This document shows, one piece after another, positions 8,827 to 16,807 of a DNA stretch of 39,652 bases. A model generated the notes under the pieces. It had not been told where the DNA came from. It made no database searches and saw nothing but the letters and a program-made list of their open reading frames with translations. A program made the position numbers and the translations under genes. How positions within the stretch are numbered: position 1 is the first letter of the stretch; each line of letters starts with the position of its first letter. This stretch comes from an uncultured bacterium (GTDB taxonomy: Bacteria; Pseudomonadota; Gammaproteobacteria; Burkholderiales; Burkholderiaceae_C), in assembly GCA_903830565.1 (NCBI GenBank), contig CAIKUF010000204.1:1-39652 (forward strand), written 5' to 3'.

Positions 8827-9681
8827 ATGCGCATCGCCGACGAGACGCTCGAGCTGCTGCGCCGTGCGCTCGGCGATCACGCGGCGCCGCGCGTACGTGC
8901 ACTGCACCTGCCGCCCGCACCATGGGACGGCGGCAAGGCCGGTGAGTTCTGCGCGATCGAACTCGATGACGGCTCGCTCGGGCTGAGCTTCGTGCTGCTC
9001 GGCGACACCCTGGCCGAGCTGGCGGCGGGCACGCACGGCGAGGCCCTGGTCGGCGCCGAAGCGCTGGCCGTCGCCCATCTGTGGTCCCACGGCCGCGGTG
9101 CCAAGCGCACGCTGGGCTTCGCCGCCGTCAACGCGCTGACGCGGCATCTGTTCGATCGCGCCAGTTTCGTTCCGCCCGCAGCGTCCGACTCGATCGGCGG
9201 CCTCGATCCGCAACCGGGCGAGCACATCGGCATGGTCGGCTTCTTTCCGCCGCTGGCGAAGGCCGTCACCGCCAGCGGCGCGCGGCTCACCGTGCTCGAA
9301 CTCCGGCCCGATCTCGCTGGCAAGCGCGACGACTTCCACATCACGCTGGCCGCGCACGAGCTTGCAAGCTGCGCCAAGGTACTTTCGACCAGCACCGTGC
9401 TCCTCAACGACACGCTGGGCGACGTGCTCTCACATTGCACCGCGGCGCGCACCTTCGCGATGATCGGCCCCGGCGCAAGCTGCCTACCCGACGTGCTCTT
9501 CCATCGCGGCGTCACGCTGCTCGGCGGCGTCTGGATCGAGGACGCCGATGCCTTCAAGCAGGCGCTCGCGGGCGGCGAGCCCTGGAGCCGGCATGCGCGC
9601 AAGTTCGCGCTGCTGCGCTCGCACTACCCCGGCATCGAAGCATTGCTCGCAAAGGCCGACAGGTCGACAACGACTCGCTGA
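8827..9681 (+). CDS. DUF364-type protein (putative heavy-metal chelation family)
   Basis: 284 residues from ATG 8827, chosen because the similarity begins there (MRIADETLELLRRALGD); the frame is open further upstream, inside the WS/DGAT gene. The N-terminal half resembles the DUF4213 enolase-N-like domain. The C-terminal half has the DUF364 pattern: GMVGFFPPLAKAV, a glutamate-proline block LELRPDL, STSTVLLNDTLGDVL, then AMIGPGASCLPDVLFHRGVTLLGG. Family members sit near metal and molybdenum or nitrogenase-related loci in other bacteria, and their biochemical role is unsettled. Here the neighbours are a WS/DGAT and a TPR protein, which gives no metal context. It follows the WS/DGAT stop by 50 bases and has no clear ribosome site. 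Function unknown. Confidence 0.75.
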   Translation: MRIADETLELLRRALGDHAAPRVRALHLPPAPWDGGKAGEFCAIELDDGSLGLSFVLLGDTLAELAAGTHGEALVGAEALAVAHLWSHGRGAKRTLGFAAVNALTRHLFDRASFVPPAASDSIGGLDPQPGEHIGMVGFFPPLAKAVTASGARLTVLELRPDLAGKRDDFHITLAAHELASCAKVLSTSTVLLNDTLGDVLSHCTAARTFAMIGPGASCLPDVLFHRGVTLLGGVWIEDADAFKQALAGGEPWSRHARKFALLRSHYPGIEALLAKADRSTTTR

Positions 9682-9815
9682 TCGGCACACGCGATGGCCG
9701 AGCGCACACGCAGGCTCGGAAATCGTCCATGACCTCGCCCTCGCCGCGCCGGCATTCTTGAGTTGCCTTTCGGCGGCCGCGCTCGCACTCGGGCGAGGTC
9801 TTCCGAAGCCGGACA

Positions 9816-11198
9816 ATGACACCCATGAGCAACCACCTCGCCCACGACCCCTTCGGCCTGCCCATTCACGTTCAGCGCCCCGAGAGCGCAGCCGCCGTTG
9901 CCGGCTTCATCGAAGGCTTTCTCGCCTACGAGCCGCGCATCCTGGACGTGCTGGCCGCGGCCGAGCACGACGACAGCCTGATCGTGCAGACCTGCGCCGC
10001 GGCGCTGCAGATGTTCTCCGAAGCGCCCTCCGGCCCGCCCGCGGCACGCCGGCACCTCGAGCGCGCGGCGCGCGCCGGCCTGCCCAGCAGCGAGCGCGAA
10101 AGGCGCTTCGCCGAGGCGGTGTCGCACTGGGTGGCGGGCGACGTGCGCGCGGCGATTGCCGGCCACGAAGCACTGGCCGCCAGCCATCCGCGCGACCTCG
10201 CCTCGCTCAAGCTCGGCCAGTACCTCGCCTTCAACCTCGGCGATTCGCCGACCATGCTGCGCCTGGCGCTCAAAGCCCTACCCGCCGCGCACGACGTGGC
10301 CTGGCTGCACGGCATGCTCGCCTTCGCGTACGAGCAGTGCCACCTTCTCGATGACGCCGAGGCCGCGGCGCGGCGCGCGCTCGCGATCCGCCCGGCCGAG
10401 CCCTGGGCCGAGCACGCGCTGGCGCACGTGATGCTGACCGCCGGCCGGCTGCGCGAGGGCCTGCACTTCATGCAGGCCGCGAGCGGCGGCTGGTCGGGAC
10501 TGACCTCGTTCATGCGCACGCACAACTGGTGGCACATCGCGGTCTTCCACATCGAGCTCGGCGACGACGCGGCCGCGCTCGCGCTCTACGACAACGAAGT
10601 CTGGGGCGTCGACAAGAGCTACTCGCAGGACCAGGTCGGCGCCGTCTCGCTGCTGGCGCGGCTGGAACTGGCCGGCGTCGACGTCGGCGGGCGCTGGGAG
10701 GAGCTTGCCAACTGGCTCGCGGTGCGCGTCGCCGACCAGGTGCAGCCCTTCCTCGACATGCAATACCTCTACGGCCTGGCCCGCACCGGCCGGCCCGAGG
10801 CGGCCGCGTTGCTGGCCCATGTCGAGGCCTTCGCGCCGAACGCACCCGCCGCCGCGCACGAGGCCTGGCAGCGCGTCTGCATTCCGGCATGCCGCGGCCT
10901 GCTCGCCCACGCGCGCGGCGAGTGGACCCTCGCCGCGCAGCAGCTTGAACTCGCGCTGCCGCGCCTGGTCAGCATCGGCGGCAGCCATGCGCAGCGCGAC
11001 CTGTTCGAGCAGATCCGCATCGACGCGCTGCAGCGCTCGGGCCAGCTCGCCGGCGTGCAGAACCTGCTGCAGCCGCTCGCCAACGCGCAGCCGCAATCCG
11101 AGCGCGTGCAGCGCCGCCTGCGCACCGTCTATGCCGGGCTCGGCCTGCCCAAGCCGCACTCGATCTCGGGCACCCACGCCGCGCGGAGCCTCGCATGA
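9816..11198 (+). CDS. TTC38-like tetratricopeptide repeat protein
   Basis: 460 residues from ATG 9816, or 457 from ATG 9825 (MSNHLAHDPFG), which may be the true start. It is Ala/Leu-rich and wholly helical in character, with repeated A-helix/B-helix pairs such as HGMLAFAYEQCHLLDDAEAAARRALAIRP. The central block FMRTHNWWHIAVFHIELGDDAAALALYDNEVWG is the hallmark of the TTC38 family (present from bacteria to human TTC38). No signal peptide or membrane segment is seen, so it is likely cytoplasmic. TPR folds mediate protein contacts; the partner is unknown. Its stop overlaps the ATG at 11195 (ATGA) that opens the xsc remnant, suggesting the two were once cotranscribed. Confidence 0.82.
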   Translation: MTPMSNHLAHDPFGLPIHVQRPESAAAVAGFIEGFLAYEPRILDVLAAAEHDDSLIVQTCAAALQMFSEAPSGPPAARRHLERAARAGLPSSERERRFAEAVSHWVAGDVRAAIAGHEALAASHPRDLASLKLGQYLAFNLGDSPTMLRLALKALPAAHDVAWLHGMLAFAYEQCHLLDDAEAAARRALAIRPAEPWAEHALAHVMLTAGRLREGLHFMQAASGGWSGLTSFMRTHNWWHIAVFHIELGDDAAALALYDNEVWGVDKSYSQDQVGAVSLLARLELAGVDVGGRWEELANWLAVRVADQVQPFLDMQYLYGLARTGRPEAAALLAHVEAFAPNAPAAAHEAWQRVCIPACRGLLAHARGEWTLAAQQLELALPRLVSIGGSHAQRDLFEQIRIDALQRSGQLAGVQNLLQPLANAQPQSERVQRRLRTVYAGLGLPKPHSISGTHAARSLA

Positions 11199-12135
11199 GC
11201 CAGACCCTAACCCCCGATCTGCGCAGCGTCATCAGCGGTGTGCAGACCATGACGCCGTCGGAGGCCTTTGTCCAGACCTGTCGAGACCTTGGTCGCGCAG
11301 GGCGTGACTGATATCTTCGGCATCATGGGCTCGGCCTACATGGACGCGATGGACATCTTCACGCCGGCCGGCATCCGCTTCATCTCGGTCGTCCACGAGC
11401 ACGCGCCGGCCACATCGCCGACGGCTATGCGCGCGTGTCGGACCGCCACGGCGTCGTCATCGGCCAGAACGGCCCCGGCATCACCAACTGCGTCGCCGCC
11501 ATCGCCGCCGCGTACTGGGCGCTCAGCCCGGTCGTGATCGTGACCCCCGAGGCCGGCACGATGGGCATCGGCCTCGGCGGCTTCCAGGAAGCGAACCGGC
11601 TTCCGGTGTTCCAGGAATTCACGAAGTACCAGGGCCACGTCAACAACCCCGCCGCATCGCCGAGTACACGGCACGCCGCTTCGACCGCGCCTTGAGCGAA
11701 CTCGGCCCGACGCAGCTCAACATCCCGTGCGACCACTTCTACGGCGAGATCCGCTGCGAGATCCCGTTGCCGCAGCGCCTGGACCGTGGCGCCGGCGGCG
11801 ACGCGAGCCTCGCCAAAGCGGCCGACCTGCTCGCCACGGCACGCTTTCCGGTCATCATCTCGGGCGGCGGCGTGTTGATGGCGGGCGGCGTCGCCGAGTG
11901 CCAGGCGCTCGCCGAGCGCCTCGGCGCGCCGGTCGTCAACAGCTACCTGCACAACGACTCGTTCCCGGCCAGCCACCCGTTGCGGTGCGGCCCGCTCGGC
12001 CACCAGGGCTCGAAGGCGGCGATGAAGCTGCTCGCCAGGGCCGACGTGGTGCTCGCGCTCGGCTCGCGCCTGGGCCCGTTCGGCACGCTGCCGCAGCACG
12101 GCCTGGACTGCTGACCGGCGAACGCGAAGGTGCGG
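11195..12135 (+). pseudogene. xsc: Decayed 5' half of xsc, sulfoacetaldehyde acetyltransferase
   Basis: Concatenating three frames rebuilds the N-terminal ~300 residues of the ThDP-dependent Xsc, which turns sulfoacetaldehyde plus phosphate into acetyl phosphate and sulfite. The family start MTPSEAF is at 11249; the segments VETLVAQGVTDIFGIMGSAY, ADGYARVSDRHGVVIGQNG, GLGGFQEANRLP and PVVNSYLHNDSFPASHP follow. Lesions: a 10-base tandem duplication at 11270-11289 (+1), a one-base loss near 11402-11404 in the HEHGAGH codons, a one-base loss near 11653 in the NNPARIAEY codons, and TGA at the Trp of HGMDYWP (12112-12114). Similarity ends near 12135, so the 3' half is deleted. The 18 codons from 11195 to 11248 are not family sequence. 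Several independent lesions plus truncation argue for a real pseudogene rather than one sequencing error. Confidence 0.85.
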
Positions 12136-12242
12136 GCAAGCTGAATGTCGAGACAACACGTGGTGTGACGTCCGGGCGCCGCGGCGCGCCCTCGCGCGAC
12201 AGTGTCGGTGTTAGCCTCGACCGTCTCACTCCCGGGTCGTTC

Positions 12243-15017
12243 ATGTTCTCTCCGATTCGATACGCGGGGCCCAGGAATGCAGCGGTTCGCTTCATTGCGC
12301 CGCTGGTAGGTGGGGTCGTCCTGCTCAACTTGATCGTCCTGGGCATGGCGGCCCTCGGCCTGTCGCAGAGCCGGGACAGCTACGAGGAGCGCGCGGTGAC
12401 GGCGTCGAAAAACCTGGCCGTCCTGCTCGAGCGCGAGATCTTGTCGACCATCGGCAAGGTCGACCTCGCGCTGATGGCGGTTGCCGACGACGTCGCCCGC
12501 GTCCGCGCCCTGCCGGGCGGCGAGACCGAAGCGCTCGATGCGTTCATCCTTCGCCAGAGCTCGCGCCTGCCCGAGTTGCACGGCCTGCGCATCACCGATG
12601 CGCAGGGCGACGTGACGCGCGGCTTCGGCATGGTCAAGGGCGTGCGCGCAAACCTTGCCAACCGGCCCTACTTCATGCAGCTGGCGAGCCAGCCCGGCGC
12701 GGGGCTCGTGATCTCCAAGCCGGTCGTGAGCCGCGTCAGCGGGGAATGGGAGATCGTGCTGGCGCGCCGCCTGAATCGCGTGGACGGAGCGTTCGACGGC
12801 GTCGTCTACGCAACCATTGCCCTGGAGCATTTCAGCGACATGTTTTTGGCCCTGGACGTCGGGCGCCGCGGCGTCGTCGTCCTGCGCGATGCGGACCTCG
12901 CCATCATCGTCCGCAAGCCGGTGATCACGACGCTCGGCGGCGACGTCGGGAACACCGCCGTGTCGCCCCAGTTGCGCGCTTTCGTAGAAGGCGGACAGGC
13001 TGCCGGCACGTACACGGGCCGCGCGGGATCGGACGGCATCGAGCGCACGACTTCGTTTCGCCGCATCGGCGGCTATCCGATGAACATCGTGGTCGGCCTC
13101 GGCACCGAGGACTACCTCGCCGAATGGAAGAATGAAGCCGCCAAAACCGGCGCACTGGCGTGCGCGTTCGTCTTTCTCACGCTGGTGTTCACGGCGCTGA
13201 TGGTGCGGTCGTGGCTGCGGCGCGAGGCCGACCTGCAGACGCTGGCCGTCGAGGAGCGCAAATTCCGCACCTTGCTCGAGTCGTCGCCCGATGCGCTGAT
13301 CATCGTCGACTCGCGGGAGATCATCGGCGTCGTCAACCGGCAGGCGGTGGCGCTGTTCGGCTACTCGCACTCGGAGCTGATCGGAAGCACGATGGCGATG
13401 CTGCTTCCCGAGCGCTACCGCGGGCTGCGCCTGGGTTCGCTGACCGAAGCGTCCGGCTCCGCGATCGATGCCAGCAAGGAGCGCGACCTCTGGGCCGTGA
13501 CCAAGGACGGCCGCGAGTTCCCGGTCAATATCAGCCTGAGCCCGATCGCGACCGAGCAGGGCGGCATGGTGGCGGCCGCCATTCGCGACATGACCGAGCG
13601 CCGCGCGAGCGAGGAGCACATCGAGTTCCTGGCCCATCACGATGCGCTGACCGGGCTGCCCAATCGCCTGGTCGTGCAGTCGCGCTGCGAGCAGGCCATC
13701 GCGCAGGCCGCGCGCACGGACTCCAAGGTCGCCCTGCTCTTCGTCGACCTCGACAACTTCAAGACCGTCAACGACTCGCTCGGCCACTCGACGGGCGACG
13801 CCATGCTCAGGGCGGTGGCGGCCCGCCTACGCGAGTGCGCACGCGAGACCGATACCATCAGCCGCCACGGCGGCGACGAGTTCTTGGTCGTGTTCGCGGA
13901 ACTCGCCGACGCCGAGGCCGCGATCGCACTCGTCGAGCGACTGATCCAGCAGTTCCAGCAGCCGCTGCAGGTCGAAGGGCGCGAGATCACGACTTCGCTG
14001 TCGCTCGGGATCGCGCTCTATCCCGACGACGGCCAGGACTTCGTGGCGCTGTTGAAGAAGGCCGACATCGCGATGTACCAGGCCAAGGAGGCCGGGCGCA
14101 ACACGCACCGCTTCTTCAACGAGTACATGAACGTCGAGACGGTCGAGCACCTGCAGATACGCAACGGCCTGCGCCCGGCGCTGGACCGCGACGAGTTCAC
14201 GCTTTGCTACCAGCCGCAGATCGACCTCGCCAGCGGCAGCGTGGTCGGCGCCGAGGCGCTGATCCGATGGAACCACCCGGAGCTCGGCCTGGTGCTGCCG
14301 GGGCGCTTCATCTCCGTCGCCGAGGAAAGCGGCCTCATCGTTCCCATGGGCGACTGGGTGCTTCGCGAAGCCTGCCGGCAGGCGGCGGCCTGGCAGAAGG
14401 CCGGGCTGCCACCGCTGGCCGTCGCGGTAAACCTGTCGGCCGTGCAGTTCGGGCGCGGCGGCGTGGAGCACTCGGTGGAGCGCGCCGTCGAGGCCGCGGG
14501 CCTGGACCCAGCGTACCTGGAACTCGAACTGACCGAGTCGATCCTGATCCGCAATGCCGAGAGTGCGCTCGCGACGATCCAGCGCCTCAAGCGCCTCGGC
14601 GTGAAGCTTTCGATCGACGACTTCGGAACCGGCTATTCGAGCTTGTCGTACCTGAAGCGCTTTGCCGTCGACAAGCTCAAGATCGACCAGTCGTTCATTC
14701 GCGATCTGGGCGCCGACCCCGAAAGCATGGCCATCGTGCGCGCCATCCTGCAGATGGCCGCCGGCCTGGGCCTGAAGACCATCGCCGAGGGTGTCGAGAG
14801 CGAGTCCGCACTCAAACGCCTGCTCTTCCTTCGATGCGACGAGGCGCAGGGCTACTTCTTCGCGCACCCGCTGGCGCCGGAGCAGTTCGCCGCCTACCTC
14901 GCTGCGGCGGCGCACGGAACGCCGCCGGGCGTCTTGTCTTCGCGCTACGCGGCGCTGGTGGCAGACGTGCCTGCGACTTCGCGCGAGGACGATCCGGTCC
15001 ACCCACGGCCGCGCTGA
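12243..15017 (+). CDS. Membrane-bound sensor protein with Cache-like, PAS, GGDEF and EAL domains
   Basis: 924 residues from ATG 12243. Order: membrane helix ~18-41, periplasmic sensor region ~45-300 (double-Cache-like, with NRPYFMQLASQPGAGLVISKP), second helix ~302-322, PAS ~335-450 (LLESSPDALIIVDSREIIGVVN), GGDEF ~460-625 and EAL ~640-885. GGDEF is intact at 543-547 (RHGGDEFLVV), and an RxxD product-inhibition motif (RETD, 534-537) lies five residues before it. EAL is intact (GAEALIRW, 670-677), as are the downstream metal and catalytic blocks ELTESI, DDFGTGYSS and EGVES. So both cyclic-di-GMP synthesis and degradation are possible, set by an unknown periplasmic signal. It follows the xsc remnant and precedes the fatty-acid cluster on the same strand by 118 bases. 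Confidence 0.92.
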   Translation: MFSPIRYAGPRNAAVRFIAPLVGGVVLLNLIVLGMAALGLSQSRDSYEERAVTASKNLAVLLEREILSTIGKVDLALMAVADDVARVRALPGGETEALDAFILRQSSRLPELHGLRITDAQGDVTRGFGMVKGVRANLANRPYFMQLASQPGAGLVISKPVVSRVSGEWEIVLARRLNRVDGAFDGVVYATIALEHFSDMFLALDVGRRGVVVLRDADLAIIVRKPVITTLGGDVGNTAVSPQLRAFVEGGQAAGTYTGRAGSDGIERTTSFRRIGGYPMNIVVGLGTEDYLAEWKNEAAKTGALACAFVFLTLVFTALMVRSWLRREADLQTLAVEERKFRTLLESSPDALIIVDSREIIGVVNRQAVALFGYSHSELIGSTMAMLLPERYRGLRLGSLTEASGSAIDASKERDLWAVTKDGREFPVNISLSPIATEQGGMVAAAIRDMTERRASEEHIEFLAHHDALTGLPNRLVVQSRCEQAIAQAARTDSKVALLFVDLDNFKTVNDSLGHSTGDAMLRAVAARLRECARETDTISRHGGDEFLVVFAELADAEAAIALVERLIQQFQQPLQVEGREITTSLSLGIALYPDDGQDFVALLKKADIAMYQAKEAGRNTHRFFNEYMNVETVEHLQIRNGLRPALDRDEFTLCYQPQIDLASGSVVGAEALIRWNHPELGLVLPGRFISVAEESGLIVPMGDWVLREACRQAAAWQKAGLPPLAVAVNLSAVQFGRGGVEHSVERAVEAAGLDPAYLELELTESILIRNAESALATIQRLKRLGVKLSIDDFGTGYSSLSYLKRFAVDKLKIDQSFIRDLGADPESMAIVRAILQMAAGLGLKTIAEGVESESALKRLLFLRCDEAQGYFFAHPLAPEQFAAYLAAAAHGTPPGVLSSRYAALVADVPATSREDDPVHPRPR

Positions 15018-15061
15018 CGCGGCGCGCCCGGACCGGGGCCAGCGGCAGGCGGGGCAGCGGC

Positions 15062-15067
15062 TAAAAT
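15062..15067 (+). promoter_or_regulatory. Candidate -10 box for the fatty-acid cluster
   Basis: TAAAAT at 15062-15067 lies in the 118-base gap before the enoyl reductase gene, 68 bases from its ATG, inside the short AT-rich patch CTAAAATGCCGTTTTG in otherwise very GC-rich DNA. No clear -35 hexamer is seen 17 bases upstream. AGGA at 15123-15126 is the likely ribosome site. Confidence 0.4.
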
Positions 15068-15135
15068 GCCGTTTTGCCCGCCAACGTGGTCGTGCCGGGC
15101 ACCACCCACGCAAGAGCGACTCAGGAATCCCCAAC

Positions 15136-15891
15136 ATGACCGGCGCACTCAGCGGCAAGGTTGCGCTCGTCAGCGGCGCGGCGCGCGGAATCGGGCGTGC
15201 GATTGCACTCAAGCTCGCGCGCGAGGGCTGCGACGTCGCCGCCAACTACTACAACAGCGCCGACGAGGCCGAGGCGCTGTGCGCCGAGATCCGCGCCCTC
15301 GGCCGGCGCGCGGTGGCGATCCAGGCCAGCGTCGGCATTCCGGACAGCGTGGACGAGTTGTTCGTCGAGTTCGGCAAGCACTTCGACCGCGTCGACATCC
15401 TCGTCAGCAACGCCGCCAGCGGCGTCTTGAAGCCGACGACAGAGATGACGCTCAAGCACTGGCGCTGGTGCATGGAGACCAACGCGCTGGCGCTGAACCT
15501 GCTAACCCAGCGCGCACTGCCGCTGATGCGTGCCGGCGGGCGCATCGTGGCCCTGTCCAGCCTTGGCGCATCGCGCGCGATGCCGGGCTACGGCTTCATC
15601 GGCGCCTCGAAGGCGGCGCTCGAAGCACTGGCCCGGGCATTGGCGCAGGAACTCGGCCCGCGCGGCATTCGCGTCAACACCGTCAGCGCCGGCGTCGTCG
15701 ACACCGACGCGCTGGCCTACTTCCCGAATCGCGATCAGGTGCTCGCCAACTATGCCGAGCGCACGCCGGCCGGGCCGGTGCTAACGCCGCAGGACGTGGC
15801 CGGGGCCGTCTACCTGCTGTGCCTGCCCGAAGCCGACATGATCAACGGCCATACGCTGATCGTCGACGGCGGCTTTGCCATCTCGGGTTGA
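15136..15891 (+). CDS. fabL: FabL-like enoyl-[acyl-carrier-protein] reductase (SDR)
   Basis: 251-residue short-chain dehydrogenase. Cofactor loop GAARGIG (14-20), then NAASGVLKP (92-100), HWRWCMETNALAL, SSLGASR (141-147), the active site Y152-x6-K159 (GYGFIGASKAALEAL), DTDALAYFPNR (189-199) and ADMINGHTLIVDGG. Ordinary SDR ketoreductases have Tyr-x3-Lys; the x6 spacing and nearly every block listed match Bacillus subtilis FabL, the NADPH enoyl-ACP reductase III, as I remember it. Role: last reduction of the elongation cycle, making the acyl chain saturated. FabL-type enzymes are known for low triclosan sensitivity. It heads the fatty-acid cluster. The start is supported by AGGA at 15123. The exact substrate chain length is unknown. 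Confidence 0.83.
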   Translation: MTGALSGKVALVSGAARGIGRAIALKLAREGCDVAANYYNSADEAEALCAEIRALGRRAVAIQASVGIPDSVDELFVEFGKHFDRVDILVSNAASGVLKPTTEMTLKHWRWCMETNALALNLLTQRALPLMRAGGRIVALSSLGASRAMPGYGFIGASKAALEALARALAQELGPRGIRVNTVSAGVVDTDALAYFPNRDQVLANYAERTPAGPVLTPQDVAGAVYLLCLPEADMINGHTLIVDGGFAISG

Positions 15892-15932
15892 AATGATGCC
15901 CCCCAAGCTCACTTTGTGCGGCGAGGCCGCAT

Positions 15933-16020
15933 CCCGTTTCGCGGGACCAGCCTTCGGCTGTCCTTCGGCCTTCGGCCTTGTGTTCGCTGCCCCCCGAGGG
16001 GGCGCAGGCCTCCCTTGGGG
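15933..16020. repeat. Hairpin-rich intergenic repeat between fabL-like gene and fabG
   Basis: A chain of short inverted repeats: CCCG/CGGG (15933-15945), AGCC-TTC-GGCT (15949-15959), GGCC-TTC-GGCC (15967-15977), a C-run/G-run pair (15990-16003) and CCTCCCTTGGGG. The GCTGCCCCCCGAGGGGGCG block with a following CTTGGGGCGGC is a dispersed intergenic element I recall from Burkholderiales genomes (unchecked). It fills most of the 150-base gap inside the operon and could stall, stabilise or terminate the transcript. Confidence 0.6.
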
Positions 16021-16029
16021 CGGCCCGCC

Positions 16030-16035
16030 AGGAGG
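16030..16035 (+). promoter_or_regulatory. Strong ribosome binding site of fabG
   Basis: AGGAGG sits 6 bases before ATG 16042. It decides this start over the open frame that continues upstream through the intergenic repeat. Confidence 0.8.
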
Positions 16036-16041
16036 CCTGAT

Positions 16042-16800
16042 ATGACCAAGGATTCCGGCATCTCGGGCAAGACCGCCATCGTCACCGGCGGCAGCCGCGG
16101 CATCGGGCGCGCGATCGTCGAGCGCCTCGCCGACGACGGCGCCGACGTGACCTTCTTCTACCGCGACAACGCCACCGCGGCCAATGAAGTCGTCGCGGCT
16201 GCGCTGGCCGCGGGGCTCAAGGTCGCGGCCGAGCAAGTCGACATCCGCGATTCCGCCGCCTGCGCCGCCGCGGTGGAACGCATCGCCGACCGCTGCGGGC
16301 GCATCCACATCCTCGTCAACAACGCCGGCATCACGCGCGACAACCCGCTCGCCGCGTTCGACGACGACGACGTCGCCGCGGTGCTGGCGACCAACGTGAC
16401 CGGCGTCTTCAACGTCACGCGCGCGGTCGTCCCTTACATGACCTCGCAGCGCTCGGGCAGCATCGTCAACCTGAGCTCGGTCTCGGGCGACAAGGGCGGC
16501 CGCGGGCAGACCAACTACGCGGCGAGCAAGGGCGCGATCAACGCCTTCACGCGCGCGCTGGCCGTCGAGCTGGCGCCGCGCAAGGTGCGCGTCAACTGCG
16601 TCGCGCCGGGCGTGATCGAGACCGAGATGTCGGCCGACGTGCGTGAGCAGTCGGGCGACGCGGTGCTGGCGCGCATCCTGCTGCGCCGCTACGGCAAGCC
16701 GGAGGAAGTGGCCGATGCGGTATGGTTCCTCGCTTCCGCGCACGCGAGCTACGTGACCGGACAGGTATTCGCCATCGATGGCGGTTTCAAAATGGAGTGA
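16042..16800 (+). CDS. fabG: 3-oxoacyl-[acyl-carrier-protein] reductase (FabG-type SDR)
   Basis: 252 residues. NADPH loop GGSRGIGRAI (16-25), NNAGITRDN (93-101), catalytic Ser146 in NLSSVSG, and Y159-x3-K163 in NYAASKGAI, with the C-terminal VDGG. The NAGITRDN block and the Ser-Tyr-Lys arrangement are characteristic of FabG. Role: reduces 3-oxoacyl-ACP to 3-hydroxyacyl-ACP after each condensation. It lies between the enoyl reductase and the carrier protein (whose ATG is 7 bases after this stop), so it is probably the dedicated ketoreductase of the cluster rather than the housekeeping fabG, which normally sits with fabD/acpP/fabF. Confidence 0.88.
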   Translation: MTKDSGISGKTAIVTGGSRGIGRAIVERLADDGADVTFFYRDNATAANEVVAAALAAGLKVAAEQVDIRDSAACAAAVERIADRCGRIHILVNNAGITRDNPLAAFDDDDVAAVLATNVTGVFNVTRAVVPYMTSQRSGSIVNLSSVSGDKGGRGQTNYAASKGAINAFTRALAVELAPRKVRVNCVAPGVIETEMSADVREQSGDAVLARILLRRYGKPEEVADAVWFLASAHASYVTGQVFAIDGGFKME

Positions 16801-16807
16801 CAGAACA

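Noticed and set aside
11268-12114. Three separate small genes in the xsc region
   Set aside because: Their translations are consecutive pieces of one ThDP enzyme, so they are fragments of a pseudogene.
13160-15064. 634-codon plus-strand frame overlapping the GGDEF-EAL gene in another frame
   Set aside because: Arg-rich shift of the real gene; the true frame carries intact GGDEF and EAL.
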